A stretch of 64,000 nt of DNA, from NCBI GenBank assembly GCA_015065965.1, contig SVPH01000011.1:1-64000 (forward strand). The letters run 5' to 3'. Below are positions 1-8,982 of the stretch, one piece after another (the first letter of the stretch is position 1; each line of letters opens with the position of its first letter). The notes beneath the pieces were generated by a model that worked only from the letters and a program-made list of their open reading frames with translations, searched no databases and had not been told where the DNA came from. This DNA is from Oscillospiraceae bacterium (GTDB lineage Bacteria; Bacillota; Clostridia; Oscillospirales; Acutalibacteraceae). The translations under genes and the position numbers were made by a program.

Positions 1-2
1 TC

Positions 3-1139
3 ATCAACAACTCATTCAGCAAGATTACACGCCACGTGAAATACGGCGTTGAGCGTTCATTTATTGAGTCTGTTGTCAACGGGTCAAAGAAAGCCGTTGA
101 GGATGCACTTGCAGATATGACGGAGGGTAAACTCTACTATTCGGAAATCGAAGCAGAGGATTATTTTATCGACAGAACCGCACCCATTTCTCTTGACCCC
201 AACATTAATAAACTCGAATTCAAGCCTTCGGATGCAGATAAAACTCCAACAATCATCGCGACATTCGGATGTCATCCCGAATCCGCAAGCTACGACTGGG
301 CAAACGCAGACCCCGAAAAGAAACTCTCCTTTGATAAAAAATTCTCTCCTGACTTCATCTGGAGCGCAGAGATGGTAATGAATGATGCAGGATATAATTT
401 CATTTTCCTTCAGGGTAATGTTTCAACGGTCACTTCAGGAAGATATAACACAGGCGACGGTGTTGATGAATTCCCCGGCAATGCACATTATACGTCGGTT
501 CGTTACGGCTATGAAATGGCCTATATCCTTCTCGGAATGAATATGACCGAGAAAGAAAGAATAAAGTTGAACGAAGAGACGGGAGACAGACTTAATATTG
601 CAAAATACAACGGTCAGGACAGATACACAGTATGGTATGAGGGTCTTGAAACCGTTCCCGCAAAAGAAGTTAAGCCTGTTCTTAACATAAAACATAAGCA
701 GTTTACCATGCAGATTGAAAACAACATTATTGTTCTTCTCGGCAAAACATCCGTTCCCGATAACTTTATTCTCAAAGATAATTTCAGCAGATACTACACC
801 GTTTCCGAAGTGGGTTACCTTGAAATTGGCGATGAAATGAAGGTTTATATGAGCCCCGGCGAAACATTCGGCGAACTTGTTTTCGGCGGTAAGGGTGCAG
901 AAGGTTTTGAACTCGCTCCTGTAAGAGAGTATACGGGCGAAGATATTATAGTTATGGACCTTATGAATGATGCGGCAGGCTACGTTGCAAACCCCGCCAA
1001 CTTCTGCCTTGCAGGTATCCAGTATAACGAGGAAAGAGAAGACTATGACAGCGATACATGGTGCCTTATTTCTTTCGGCAAGAATTCCGCAACAACATTT
1101 ATTTCGAACTTCTATGAAATTTTTGACAGCGTGAGATAA
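3..1139 (+). CDS. Neutral/alkaline ceramidase-like protein, 5' partial
   Basis: The reading frame is open from the first bases of the window through a GTG at 36 to the stop at 1137-1139, so the gene enters from upstream and the GTG is an internal valine codon (it has no ribosome site). The visible part contains the block ATFGCHPESASYD followed by FLQGNVSTVTSGR, which resembles the metal-binding region of neutral/alkaline ceramidase-type hydrolases (family pattern: N-F-x-C-H-P ... F-L-Q-G). The substrate cannot be inferred; many bacterial members of this fold are uncharacterised hydrolases. It lies 41 bp upstream of a GPH sugar symporter and probably shares its transcript, which fits a catabolic role. 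The family call is from motif resemblance only. Confidence 0.5.
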   Translation: MNNSFSKITRHVKYGVERSFIESVVNGSKKAVEDALADMTEGKLYYSEIEAEDYFIDRTAPISLDPNINKLEFKPSDADKTPTIIATFGCHPESASYDWANADPEKKLSFDKKFSPDFIWSAEMVMNDAGYNFIFLQGNVSTVTSGRYNTGDGVDEFPGNAHYTSVRYGYEMAYILLGMNMTEKERIKLNEETGDRLNIAKYNGQDRYTVWYEGLETVPAKEVKPVLNIKHKQFTMQIENNIIVLLGKTSVPDNFILKDNFSRYYTVSEVGYLEIGDEMKVYMSPGETFGELVFGGKGAEGFELAPVREYTGEDIIVMDLMNDAAGYVANPANFCLAGIQYNEEREDYDSDTWCLISFGKNSATTFISNFYEIFDSVR

Positions 1140-1180
1140 ACTTTTAACCAATACGGCAAATAACAACGGAGGAGAAAAAC

Positions 1181-2791
1181 ATGGTGAAAAATCCTGATTC
1201 TCAGTCAAATGCAAAAGCGTTTGAAGAACTCCGCCGAATGCAACGGGAACAGGAAGAAAACTCCGTTGCATCAAAAACTCAGGATCGCAGATATGTCGGA
1301 ACAAAAGAATCAGTGGGATTCATAATCTGGACTGCTGCGCAAGGCTTTAATATCAATGTTTTTTCAAACCGATTCATAACAAGCATTGTTGGCGTGGATC
1401 TTGGGTTGCAGGCTGTTGTCAATTCCATCAACAGTGTGTGGGATATTGTCAATGATATTTTCTTCGGTGCGGTTATTGACAAAACAAGAACACGTTGGGG
1501 TAAGTTCAGACCCTATCTTATGTTTCTTGCAATTCCCGGATGTGTTCTGACCTGCCTTTATTGGCTTATGCCTCATCTTTTCGAGGGCACAACCCAGACG
1601 GATTTTACAAAACTTGTATTTTATCTGATTCTTACTATTGCTCGTGAAGGTATAACGACCTTTCAGACAATTTCAAGAACAGGTCTTATGTCAACCATAA
1701 CTCCCCATCCGAATGACAGAACAAGGCTGATTACCCTTGCAAACTTTGCCTCTGGATTCTTCGGCACAAAATTGCCTGAGCAGGCAGTAACCATTCTTAT
1801 CGACGTTCTCAGAAATATGTATCTCCACGATTCAGGCAAACTTGCAAAAGCATATACGAATCTTTTCGTCGGCATGGGTTGTTTTACAACAATTGCCTCA
1901 AGCGCATCGTCATTCTGGTTTTTCTATAACTCGAATGAAAGAGTTATGCAGTCCATAAAAACACCGAGCGTTCTGATGTCAATAAAATCCGTCATCAACA
2001 ACAAACCGCTGTTGCTGATAACTCTTTCGGATTTTCTCAGCGGCTTTGCAATAAGCGGCAGTAAGGATGATTATTACACCGATGTTCTTCATTTCTCATC
2101 AATGACCCTTGTTGCGGGTATCCCCGCCGCACCATTAAGTCCTGTGAGTTATGCGTGGGTACCCTGGATGAGAAGACGTTTTTCAAGCAGACTGCTTTAC
2201 ATACTTGCGAAAGAAATCGGCAATATTCTTTATATTCCTGTTTTCATTTTCGGCTGTATCGGCATGAAGAAGGATTATTCCGGCGGTATGTATCAAAAGG
2301 TTGTTCCCATGGGCATTGCCATGGCACTGTGGGAAATTATCTGGACTCTTTTCGTCGGTCTTATAGCCGTTATCGGAACGGAAATGTATAACGAGGCGAT
2401 GGACTACTGCGAATGGAAAAACGGCTACCGAACAGAAGCTATGGCTTCCGTTGCCAAAAGTATAGCCGCCAAGGTTTCATCAAGCACAAGCGCCGTTGTC
2501 ACAACAGCCATCAAAAAGATGATAGGCTATGAAGCAAGCGCGTTCAGAACGGGTGCCGAACAGACGGATAAGGTCAAATTCTTCCTTTTTGCAATGTTTA
2601 CAATTATCCCTGCCGTAACGGGTTCACTCGGAGTTATCCCCATGCTTTTCTATGACCTCAACAACGATAAAAAAGAAAAAATGTATGCCGAACTTCTTGA
2701 AAGACGCAAGTTGATGTCCGATGCGGTTGAAAGCGATAACGAGGATATGCTGAAACTTGCAACGGAAACACAGATAAACATAGGTAAATAA
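1181..2791 (+). CDS. GPH-family (glycoside/pentoside/hexuronide) cation symporter
   Basis: About 12 hydrophobic segments and the GPH hallmark after the second helix (FFGAVIDKTRTRWGKFRPY, around residues 101-119) identify a melibiose-carrier-type sodium or proton sugar symporter of the inner membrane. At 536 aa it is longer than the usual 450-480 aa, with a hydrophilic N-terminal tail of about 40 residues and a charged C-terminal tail. The ATG at 1181 follows a strong ribosome site, GGAGGAG. The gene follows a ceramidase-like hydrolase and is closed by a hairpin terminator. The substrate is not deducible; there are two more GPH transporters in the window (27447 and 38854), and this one is the most divergent of the three by eye. 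Confidence 0.85.
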   Translation: MVKNPDSQSNAKAFEELRRMQREQEENSVASKTQDRRYVGTKESVGFIIWTAAQGFNINVFSNRFITSIVGVDLGLQAVVNSINSVWDIVNDIFFGAVIDKTRTRWGKFRPYLMFLAIPGCVLTCLYWLMPHLFEGTTQTDFTKLVFYLILTIAREGITTFQTISRTGLMSTITPHPNDRTRLITLANFASGFFGTKLPEQAVTILIDVLRNMYLHDSGKLAKAYTNLFVGMGCFTTIASSASSFWFFYNSNERVMQSIKTPSVLMSIKSVINNKPLLLITLSDFLSGFAISGSKDDYYTDVLHFSSMTLVAGIPAAPLSPVSYAWVPWMRRRFSSRLLYILAKEIGNILYIPVFIFGCIGMKKDYSGGMYQKVVPMGIAMALWEIIWTLFVGLIAVIGTEMYNEAMDYCEWKNGYRTEAMASVAKSIAAKVSSSTSAVVTTAIKKMIGYEASAFRTGAEQTDKVKFFLFAMFTIIPAVTGSLGVIPMLFYDLNNDKKEKMYAELLERRKLMSDAVESDNEDMLKLATETQINIGK

Positions 2792-2806
2792 TAATGCATA
2801 ACAGTT

Positions 2807-2838
2807 AAGCCGACGGATTAAACCCCGTCGGCTTTTTT
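2807..2838 (+). terminator. Intrinsic terminator after the GPH transporter
   Basis: A stem AAGCCGACGG with its complement CCGTCGGCTT around a short A-rich loop is followed by a run of six T. It ends the ceramidase-like/GPH transcript. Confidence 0.9.
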
Positions 2839-2944
2839 GTTTCAAAACTTTCAAATAAATCAAAAAATTAACATTAATAAACCCTGAATGGATTGCAACA
2901 ATAATAAGGCAAACGCAAATTGAATTTGAAGGGGTGTAAACGAA

Positions 2945-3136
2945 ATGTCAAAGAACAACGCAGTAGTTCCTCAGGCAAGAGCCGCTCTTGACCAGTTCAA
3001 GATGGAGGCTGCAAGAGAAGTTGGCGTTAACCTTAAACAGGGTTACAACGGTGACCTTACTTCTAAGGAAGCAGGTTCAGTCGGCGGCCAGATGGTTAAG
3101 AAGATGATCGAGGCTTATGAAAACGGCATGAAATAA
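2945..3136 (+). CDS. Alpha/beta-type small acid-soluble spore protein
   Basis: The 63-residue protein has the two SASP signatures: an N-terminal block around residues 18-30 (FKMEAAREVGVNL, where the germination protease GPR cuts in this family) and a C-terminal block with GYNGDLTSKEAGSVGGQMVKKM. These proteins saturate spore DNA and protect it from UV and heat, and are degraded on germination. The ATG follows AAGGGGTG. The gene stands alone between two terminators, as expected for a forespore gene. I looked for a sigma-G promoter: TGAATG at 2885-2890 could be a -35, but no convincing CATACTA-like -10 sits at the right distance. The gene shows that the host is a spore former. Confidence 0.95.
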   Translation: MSKNNAVVPQARAALDQFKMEAAREVGVNLKQGYNGDLTSKEAGSVGGQMVKKMIEAYENGMK

Positions 3137-3158
3137 GTAAATCGTTATGATTTTCGGG

Positions 3159-3195
3159 GAACTGTCGCAGGCAACTGCGGCAGTTCTTCGTTTTT
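3159..3195 (+). terminator. Intrinsic terminator after the SASP gene
   Basis: A 12-bp stem (GAACTGTCGCAG with CTGCGGCAGTTC, one G-T wobble), GCAA tetraloop and tail TTCGTTTTT. Confidence 0.9.
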
Positions 3196-3256
3196 ATAAG
3201 TGCGGTTTATTCACATATATTTTGCAAATTGATAACTTTTTATATAATTATTTAGG

Positions 3257-3285
3257 TTGACTGATTTTATTTATTATTATATAAT
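3257..3285 (+). promoter_or_regulatory. Sigma-A promoter of lon
   Basis: TTGACT (3257-3262), a 17-bp spacer and a perfect TATAAT (3280-3285). Transcription should start near 3292, inside the inverted repeat listed next. Confidence 0.85.
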
Positions 3286-3291
3286 ACTATG

Positions 3292-3311
3292 TTAAGAAAG
3301 TGTTTTCTTAA
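3292..3311. promoter_or_regulatory. Inverted repeat over the lon start site (candidate operator)
   Basis: Half-sites TTAAGAAA and TTTCTTAA are separated by GTGT. The repeat begins six bases after the -10 box and so covers the predicted start of transcription, the position of a classical repressor site. It does not match the CIRCE (HrcA) or CtsR consensus. The regulator is unknown. Confidence 0.5.
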
Positions 3312-3363
3312 ATCAAAATAACGATTTCGCTGCATTTTTGCGGCAAAGGAGATAAATTATATA

Positions 3364-5775
3364 ATGATGAAAGAAGAAAATCTGAGAATGATGCCTACTG
3401 TAGCGCTCAGAGGGCTTGTTATTTTTCCGAATATGTTTATTCACTTTGATGTGGGAAGAGAAAAATCTATTAATGCGCTGAAAAAAGCAATGGATACAGA
3501 CCAAGAAATTTTTCTTGTTACGCAAAAAGATATTTCTGTTGATGACCCCGATTACAGTGACCTTTATGAAATCGGTGTTGTTGCAAGCGTAAAACAAGTT
3601 CTTAAACTCCCGGGGAAAAGCGGCAATGTCCGCGTTGCTGTGGAAGGTCTTTACAGAGCAAGGCTTATTCAGGGCCTTGAACTTGGCAAAGGTAATTATC
3701 TTAAAACAATGATATTTCCGATTGACGAGCCTGCAATCCGCGCAGATAAGGCGGACTATGCAAAGGCACTTGTCCGTCACACAAAGGATGTGTTTGCTGA
3801 ATATTCCGATTGCGCACCTCAATTACCTGCGGATATCGTGACAGGCATTATGCAGAAGAGCGAAGCAGGTGAACTTGCCGATTATATTGCAGGCAACATT
3901 ATGCTCGAATATGAGGACAGGCAGCATATTCTTTCTGTTATCAATCCCGTAAAACGCCTTGAAGAAATGTGCATAATGCTTGCCAATGAAGGCAACCTGC
4001 TTTCAATTGAAGCGGAAATCAGCGACAAGGTGCAGGAACAGATTGATAAAAATCAGCGTGAATACTATTTGCGCGAGCAGATGAAGGTTATTTCAACCGA
4101 ACTCGGCGGAGGTATTTCTCACGAGGAAGAACTCGATTATTTCCGCGAAACAATTTTTAATATGAAAGCATCGGATGAAGTTAAGGAAAAACTTTTCAAA
4201 GAATGCGATAAACTTGAAAAATATTCTCCGAGTTCTCCTGAGGCTGCGGTAAGCAGAAATTATATTGAAACTTGTATTGCTCTGCCGTGGAACAACATGA
4301 CAGAGGAAAACACGGATATTGCAAAATCACGCAAAATACTTGAAAGCGACCATTATGGTCTGGATAAAATTAAAAGAAGAATTCTTGAATATCTTGCGGT
4401 GCGTGTTATGGCACCTGATATCAAAGGTCAGATTATCTGCCTTGTAGGTCCTCCGGGTGTAGGCAAGACTTCGATTGCACGCTCGGTTGCAAACGCAACG
4501 GGCAGAGAGTATGTCAGAATTTCTCTCGGCGGCGTTAAAGATGAAGCCGAAATCAGGGGCCACAGAAAAACATATATCGGCTCAATGCCCGGCAGAATTA
4601 TCGAGGCTATGAGGCAGGCAGGCACAAGCAACCCGCTTGTTTTGCTTGATGAAGTTGATAAACTTTCGTCGGATTACAAGGGTGACCCGACTTCGGCACT
4701 TCTTGAAGTGCTTGATCCTGAGCAGAATTCAACATTCAGAGATCACTATATTGAACTTCCGTTTGATTTGAGCAAGGTTATGTTTATCACAACTGCTAAT
4801 GTTGAGGCGAATATTCCCGATCCGTTGCGTGACAGAATGGAAATTATTGAACTTGGCAGTTACACAAGTGAGGAAAAATTCAATATTGCAAAGAAACATC
4901 TTATACCTAAACAGATGAAGCGTCACGGACTCACAACTTCAAAATTCAGAATAACCGATAAAGCGATAAGACTTGTTATAGAGGGCTATACAAGGGAAGC
5001 CGGTGTCAGAGCGCTTGAGCAGCAGATTGCCGCAATTTGCAGAAAATCCGTTATGGAAATTGTTGAGGGAAATGCAGAAAAGATTTCTGTTAAGCCTGAA
5101 AATATTGAAACTCTGCTCGGCACACGCAAATTCAAAGCGGATTCGATTATCCGCGAGAATGAAGTCGGTGTTGTTAACGGACTTGCATGGACATCGGTTG
5201 GCGGCGATATGCTTGAAATCGAAACAGCCGTACTTAAGGGTACAGGTAAACTTGAACTTACGGGCTCACTCGGCGATGTTATGCAGGAAAGTGCAAAGGC
5301 GGCGGTGAGTTATATCCGTTCAAAGTCCGATTCTCTTCCCGTAAACGGCAATTTCTATAAAGACTGTGATATTCACATACATGTTCCTGAAGGCGCAACG
5401 CCTAAAGACGGTCCTTCAGCAGGGGTAACAATAGCAACTTCACTCGTTTCTGCTCTTACCGGCAGAAAAGTGCGCAAGGATGTTGCAATGACGGGCGAGA
5501 TTACTCTCAGGGGCAGAGTTCTGCCCATCGGCGGACTTAAAGAGAAATCCATGGCAGCATACAGAGCAGGAATCAAAACCGTTGTTATTCCGTACGATAA
5601 CATTGCAGACCTTGATGAGGTTGACCCCAAGGTTAAGGAAGCGATTGCTTTTGAACCCGTCAAAACGGTTGACGCGGTGTGGAATATCGCCCTTGAAAAA
5701 GATGAAAACGCGGCGCACAAGCAGCAAAATCATGTTGAACTCGGTAAAAGTTCTCGTGCGTCAATAACACAGTGA
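3364..5775 (+). CDS. lon: ATP-dependent Lon protease (endopeptidase La)
   Basis: This cytosolic AAA+ protease degrades misfolded and regulatory proteins. The 803-aa protein has the complete LonA layout: N-terminal substrate-binding domain (about 1-210), coiled-coil linker, AAA+ module with Walker A GPPGVGKTS near residue 362 and Walker B VLLDEVDK, and a C-terminal protease domain with the catalytic Ser in DGPSAG (Ser about 685) and Lys in GGLKEK (about 728). Two ATG codons stand in tandem at 3364 and 3367; AAAGGAG lies 12 nt upstream of the first. Eight bases separate it from engB, the same neighbour as in Bacillus. A perfect promoter and a dyad over the start site suggest regulated expression. 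Confidence 0.98.
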   Translation: MMKEENLRMMPTVALRGLVIFPNMFIHFDVGREKSINALKKAMDTDQEIFLVTQKDISVDDPDYSDLYEIGVVASVKQVLKLPGKSGNVRVAVEGLYRARLIQGLELGKGNYLKTMIFPIDEPAIRADKADYAKALVRHTKDVFAEYSDCAPQLPADIVTGIMQKSEAGELADYIAGNIMLEYEDRQHILSVINPVKRLEEMCIMLANEGNLLSIEAEISDKVQEQIDKNQREYYLREQMKVISTELGGGISHEEELDYFRETIFNMKASDEVKEKLFKECDKLEKYSPSSPEAAVSRNYIETCIALPWNNMTEENTDIAKSRKILESDHYGLDKIKRRILEYLAVRVMAPDIKGQIICLVGPPGVGKTSIARSVANATGREYVRISLGGVKDEAEIRGHRKTYIGSMPGRIIEAMRQAGTSNPLVLLDEVDKLSSDYKGDPTSALLEVLDPEQNSTFRDHYIELPFDLSKVMFITTANVEANIPDPLRDRMEIIELGSYTSEEKFNIAKKHLIPKQMKRHGLTTSKFRITDKAIRLVIEGYTREAGVRALEQQIAAICRKSVMEIVEGNAEKISVKPENIETLLGTRKFKADSIIRENEVGVVNGLAWTSVGGDMLEIETAVLKGTGKLELTGSLGDVMQESAKAAVSYIRSKSDSLPVNGNFYKDCDIHIHVPEGATPKDGPSAGVTIATSLVSALTGRKVRKDVAMTGEITLRGRVLPIGGLKEKSMAAYRAGIKTVVIPYDNIADLDEVDPKVKEAIAFEPVKTVDAVWNIALEKDENAAHKQQNHVELGKSSRASITQ

Positions 5776-5783
5776 GGTAAAAA

Positions 5784-6365
5784 ATGAGATTTGATAAAAT
5801 AGAATTTACGGCGGCATACGGCACTTCAAAGCAACTTCCTCCGTCAAAAGAGGCGGAAATAGTATTTTCGGGCCGTTCGAATGTCGGTAAATCCTCTTTG
5901 ATAAACAAGGTTTTTAATCGCAAAAATCTTGCGAGAGTCAGTTCTATGCCCGGTAAAACGATAACCGTCAATTTCTTTAAAGGCGACGGCGTATATTTTG
6001 TTGACTTACCCGGTTACGGCTATGCAAAGCGTGAGCAGAGTGAAAAGAAAAGATGGGCAGAACTTATGGAAGGTTACTTCCATTCGGGCAGGAATATTGC
6101 TCTTGTTATCCAACTTATCGACATGCGCCATGCACCGTCGGCAGATGATATGATGATGCTTAATTTCCTCAGGGAATGCGAAATTCCGTTTATGATTGCG
6201 CTTACAAAGTGCGATAAACTCAATAAAACGGAAACCGAAAAACGCAGGGCGGAACTTGCCGAGGAACTCAAGGATTATGCGGATATAACCAAGGTTGAAT
6301 TCTCGGCTGTCAAAGGCACGGGCGTTGAAGATATGAAAGCAGCGATGGTATCTGCTTTAAAATAG
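5784..6365 (+). CDS. engB: Ribosome-biogenesis GTPase EngB/YsxC
   Basis: This is a small GTPase of the TrmE-Era-EngA-YihA-Septin class needed for 50S subunit assembly. Its G motifs are clear: G1 GRSNVGKSS (residues 30-38), G3 DLPGYG (74-79) and G4 TKCD (141-144). At 193 aa it has the normal length. GTG/ATG ambiguity is absent: the ATG follows GAGGTAAAAA. It is the second gene of the lon operon and is followed after 11 bp by lysA. Confidence 0.97.
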   Translation: MRFDKIEFTAAYGTSKQLPPSKEAEIVFSGRSNVGKSSLINKVFNRKNLARVSSMPGKTITVNFFKGDGVYFVDLPGYGYAKREQSEKKRWAELMEGYFHSGRNIALVIQLIDMRHAPSADDMMMLNFLRECEIPFMIALTKCDKLNKTETEKRRAELAEELKDYADITKVEFSAVKGTGVEDMKAAMVSALK

Positions 6366-6376
6366 GAGGAATTAAA

Positions 6377-7675
6377 ATGTATGTTTCGGACTGCATTTCA
6401 ATAAATGAAAGCGGACATCTTACAATAGGCGGTGCGGACACCGTTGAACTTGCAAAGGAATACGGTACACCTGCTTATGTGTTCGATGAGAATGAAATAA
6501 GAAAAAATCTTAGAGCATTCAAAAACTCAATGGATGAATATTACGGCGGCAACGGTCTTGCCGTTTATGCCAGCAAAGCATTTTGCTGCAAAGAGATGTG
6601 CCGTATCTGCATGCAGGAGGGCACAGGTATAGATGTTGTTTCAGGGGGTGAACTTTATACCGCACTTTCCGTTGATTTTCCTGCGGAAAAGATTGTTTTT
6701 CACGGCAACAACAAAACTTATGATGAACTTGTTATGGCGGTGTCAAACAACGTTGGCAGAATAGTTGTTGATAATGTTTATGAACTCGAAACTCTCAGTA
6801 AAATTGCGGCTCAACAGGGCAAAACAGCGGGAATAATGTTCCGAATTAAGCCCGGTATAGATGCTCATACACATGATTTCATCAAGACAGGTCAGATAGA
6901 TTCAAAGTTCGGTTTTGCGCTTGAAACAGGCGAAGCAATGGAAGTGATTAAAAAAGCGGTTAATATGCCGAACATTAAACTCAGAGGTCTGCATTGCCAC
7001 ATCGGTTCTCAGATTTTTGATATTGACCCGTTTGAACTTGCCGCAACGGTTATGCTTGACCTTTTCAAATCAGTCAAGGATGAAACGGGCATTGAACTTG
7101 AAGAACTGAATCTCGGCGGCGGTTTCGGCATCAAATATCTTGAAAGCGATTGTCCCAGACCTTATGCCGAGTATATGAAGAATGTTTCAAAGGTGGTCAA
7201 GGAGTATTCCGAAAAACTCGGGCTTAAAATGCCTTTTGTTATCATTGAACCGGGCCGATCTGTTGTCGGTGCGGCAGGCATAACTCTTTATACCGTAGGC
7301 GCGGTTAAAGAAATACCCGATATCCGTACCTTTGTTTCGGTTGACGGCGGCATGGGCGATAACCCGAGATATGCCCTTTATCATGCGGATTATGAGGTTG
7401 TCTGCGCAAATAAGGCGAATGAAGAAAGAAACACTGTTGTTACAGTTGCCGGCAAGTGCTGCGAAAGCGGCGACCTTATTCAGGAGGATACAAAACTGCA
7501 GGCAGTTGAAGCAGGCGATATTCTTGCAGTTCTTTCAACGGGCGCATACAACTATTCAATGGCTTCAAATTACAACAGAATTCCACGCTTGCCCGTAATT
7601 ATGGTGAAAGACGGCAAATCAAGAGTAGTTGTAAAAAGAGAAACTTACGAAAAAATCACAGAGAACGACATATAA
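6377..7675 (+). CDS. lysA: Diaminopimelate decarboxylase
   Basis: The enzyme makes L-lysine from meso-diaminopimelate by PLP-dependent decarboxylation, the last step of lysine synthesis. The alanine-racemase-like barrel carries the PLP lysine in YASKAFCCKEM (Lys67), the phosphate-binding GGGFGIKY, and HCHIGSQIF; the C-terminal part holds the substrate cysteine in CCESGD. Length (432 aa) is typical. AGGAGGA precedes the ATG at 6377. It sits in the lon-engB transcript, which is a chance neighbour rather than a pathway partner. Confidence 0.97.
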   Translation: MYVSDCISINESGHLTIGGADTVELAKEYGTPAYVFDENEIRKNLRAFKNSMDEYYGGNGLAVYASKAFCCKEMCRICMQEGTGIDVVSGGELYTALSVDFPAEKIVFHGNNKTYDELVMAVSNNVGRIVVDNVYELETLSKIAAQQGKTAGIMFRIKPGIDAHTHDFIKTGQIDSKFGFALETGEAMEVIKKAVNMPNIKLRGLHCHIGSQIFDIDPFELAATVMLDLFKSVKDETGIELEELNLGGGFGIKYLESDCPRPYAEYMKNVSKVVKEYSEKLGLKMPFVIIEPGRSVVGAAGITLYTVGAVKEIPDIRTFVSVDGGMGDNPRYALYHADYEVVCANKANEERNTVVTVAGKCCESGDLIQEDTKLQAVEAGDILAVLSTGAYNYSMASNYNRIPRLPVIMVKDGKSRVVVKRETYEKITENDI

Positions 7676-7704
7676 TATTAAAAACCATTTAAGGATGTGA
7701 CACG

Positions 7705-8982
7705 ATGCCACAGGTCAGAATGTTAGCCGACAGAGTGCGCCTTGTTTCCGAACAGACAAGCAGATTCAAAACAGGACGCATCTCGGTTTCCATGGCATTG
7801 CCCATGGATGAAAAAGCCGCAGCAAACTCGCTGCTTATATTTCTTTTGAAGCGCTCGTGCAAGCAATATCCTGATTTTTCGCTTCTTAACGGAAAACTTG
7901 ATGAACTTTACGGCGCAGCAATATCTGCAGGTGTCATGAAAATAGGTGAGGCGCAGGTGCTTTCCCTTTCCATGACCTGTCTTGATGACCGATTTGCGCT
8001 TACGGAGGAGAGCATTGTTGAGCAGTGCGCTCAATTGCTTGCAAGCATGATTTTCAGCCCTAACTGTAAAAACAGCAGTTTCGGAGCGGATAACCTTGCA
8101 ATGGAAAAAAGGCTTCTCATTCAACGTATTGAAGAAGAACTTAACGATAAACGCACTTATGCTTTTAATAAATGTATAGAGTATATGTGTGCAAATGAAG
8201 CATACGGCAGGGATAAATACGGCACGGTTGAAGAAATTCAGAATGTTAAGATGGCTGATGTTTATGCAGCATGGAAAAATCTGCTTTCAACAGCGATTTT
8301 TCAGATTACCGTTGTCGGCGGAGCAGATGCTGATAAAGTTGCGGATATCTTTGAAGAAAAATTCAAAAAAATTGAGCGAAATCCTGTTATGCCTGAAACT
8401 GTGTTTATTCTCAGAGGCGGTCATTTTAACAGGTATGAGGAAACTTTCCCTGTAAATCAAGGTAAACTTGTTATCGGCTTCAGAGCAGGCATGCACCACA
8501 GTCGAGATAATATTTTTGCTGTTACTGTTATGAACGATATCTTTGGTATGGGCACTTATTCAAAACTTTTTATGAATGTGCGTGAAAAACTCAGCCTTGC
8601 ATATTATTGCTGGTCAAGGCTCATTGCAAGCAAAGGTATCGTGCTTGTTGAGTGCGGTATAGATACCGATAAAGAAAAGAAAGTTTCCGCCGAAATCCTC
8701 AGCCAACTTACTGATTTGAGAAACGGCAAAACCGATCCAGAAGTGCTCGAATCCTCAAAACGTTCTCTTAAAGAAAAATATACGTTTACAACTCCCGAGG
8801 GAATTTGTTCATGGTATTCCTCTCAGGTGCTTCAAGATGAAATATTAACTCCCGATGCAATGGTAAACGGCGTTGAAACCGTTACCATGGAGCAGGTATG
8901 TGAAGCGGCAAAGAAACTTTCAATAGATACAATTTATATGCTCAAAGCGCAGGAAGAGGAGGTTGCCGAAAATGCAGATTAA
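7705..8982 (+). CDS. yfmF: M16-family peptidase homologue, YfmF-like (no zinc motif)
   Basis: The protein has the insulinase/M16 fold signature over 425 aa but lacks the HxxEH zinc motif: the corresponding place reads LLIFLLKRS. In Bacillus this inactive type (YfmF) pairs with an active partner (YfmH), and both are linked to the modification pathway of elongation factor P. The partner follows here with an 11-bp overlap, so a heterodimeric protease is likely. AAGGATGTG precedes the ATG. Calling it catalytically silent rests on the missing motif; the EF-P link is known from Bacillus only. Confidence 0.85.
   Translation: MPQVRMLADRVRLVSEQTSRFKTGRISVSMALPMDEKAAANSLLIFLLKRSCKQYPDFSLLNGKLDELYGAAISAGVMKIGEAQVLSLSMTCLDDRFALTEESIVEQCAQLLASMIFSPNCKNSSFGADNLAMEKRLLIQRIEEELNDKRTYAFNKCIEYMCANEAYGRDKYGTVEEIQNVKMADVYAAWKNLLSTAIFQITVVGGADADKVADIFEEKFKKIERNPVMPETVFILRGGHFNRYEETFPVNQGKLVIGFRAGMHHSRDNIFAVTVMNDIFGMGTYSKLFMNVREKLSLAYYCWSRLIASKGIVLVECGIDTDKEKKVSAEILSQLTDLRNGKTDPEVLESSKRSLKEKYTFTTPEGICSWYSSQVLQDEILTPDAMVNGVETVTMEQVCEAAKKLSIDTIYMLKAQEEEVAENAD

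Noticed and set aside
435-1304. 289-codon open frame on the minus strand opposite the ceramidase-like gene
   Set aside because: Cysteine- and phenylalanine-rich translation without family features, antisense to a coding frame, no ribosome site.
2871-2944. Sigma-G promoter for the SASP gene
   Set aside because: TGAATG at 2885 fits the -35, but nothing like CATACTA lies 17-18 bp downstream; left unassigned.
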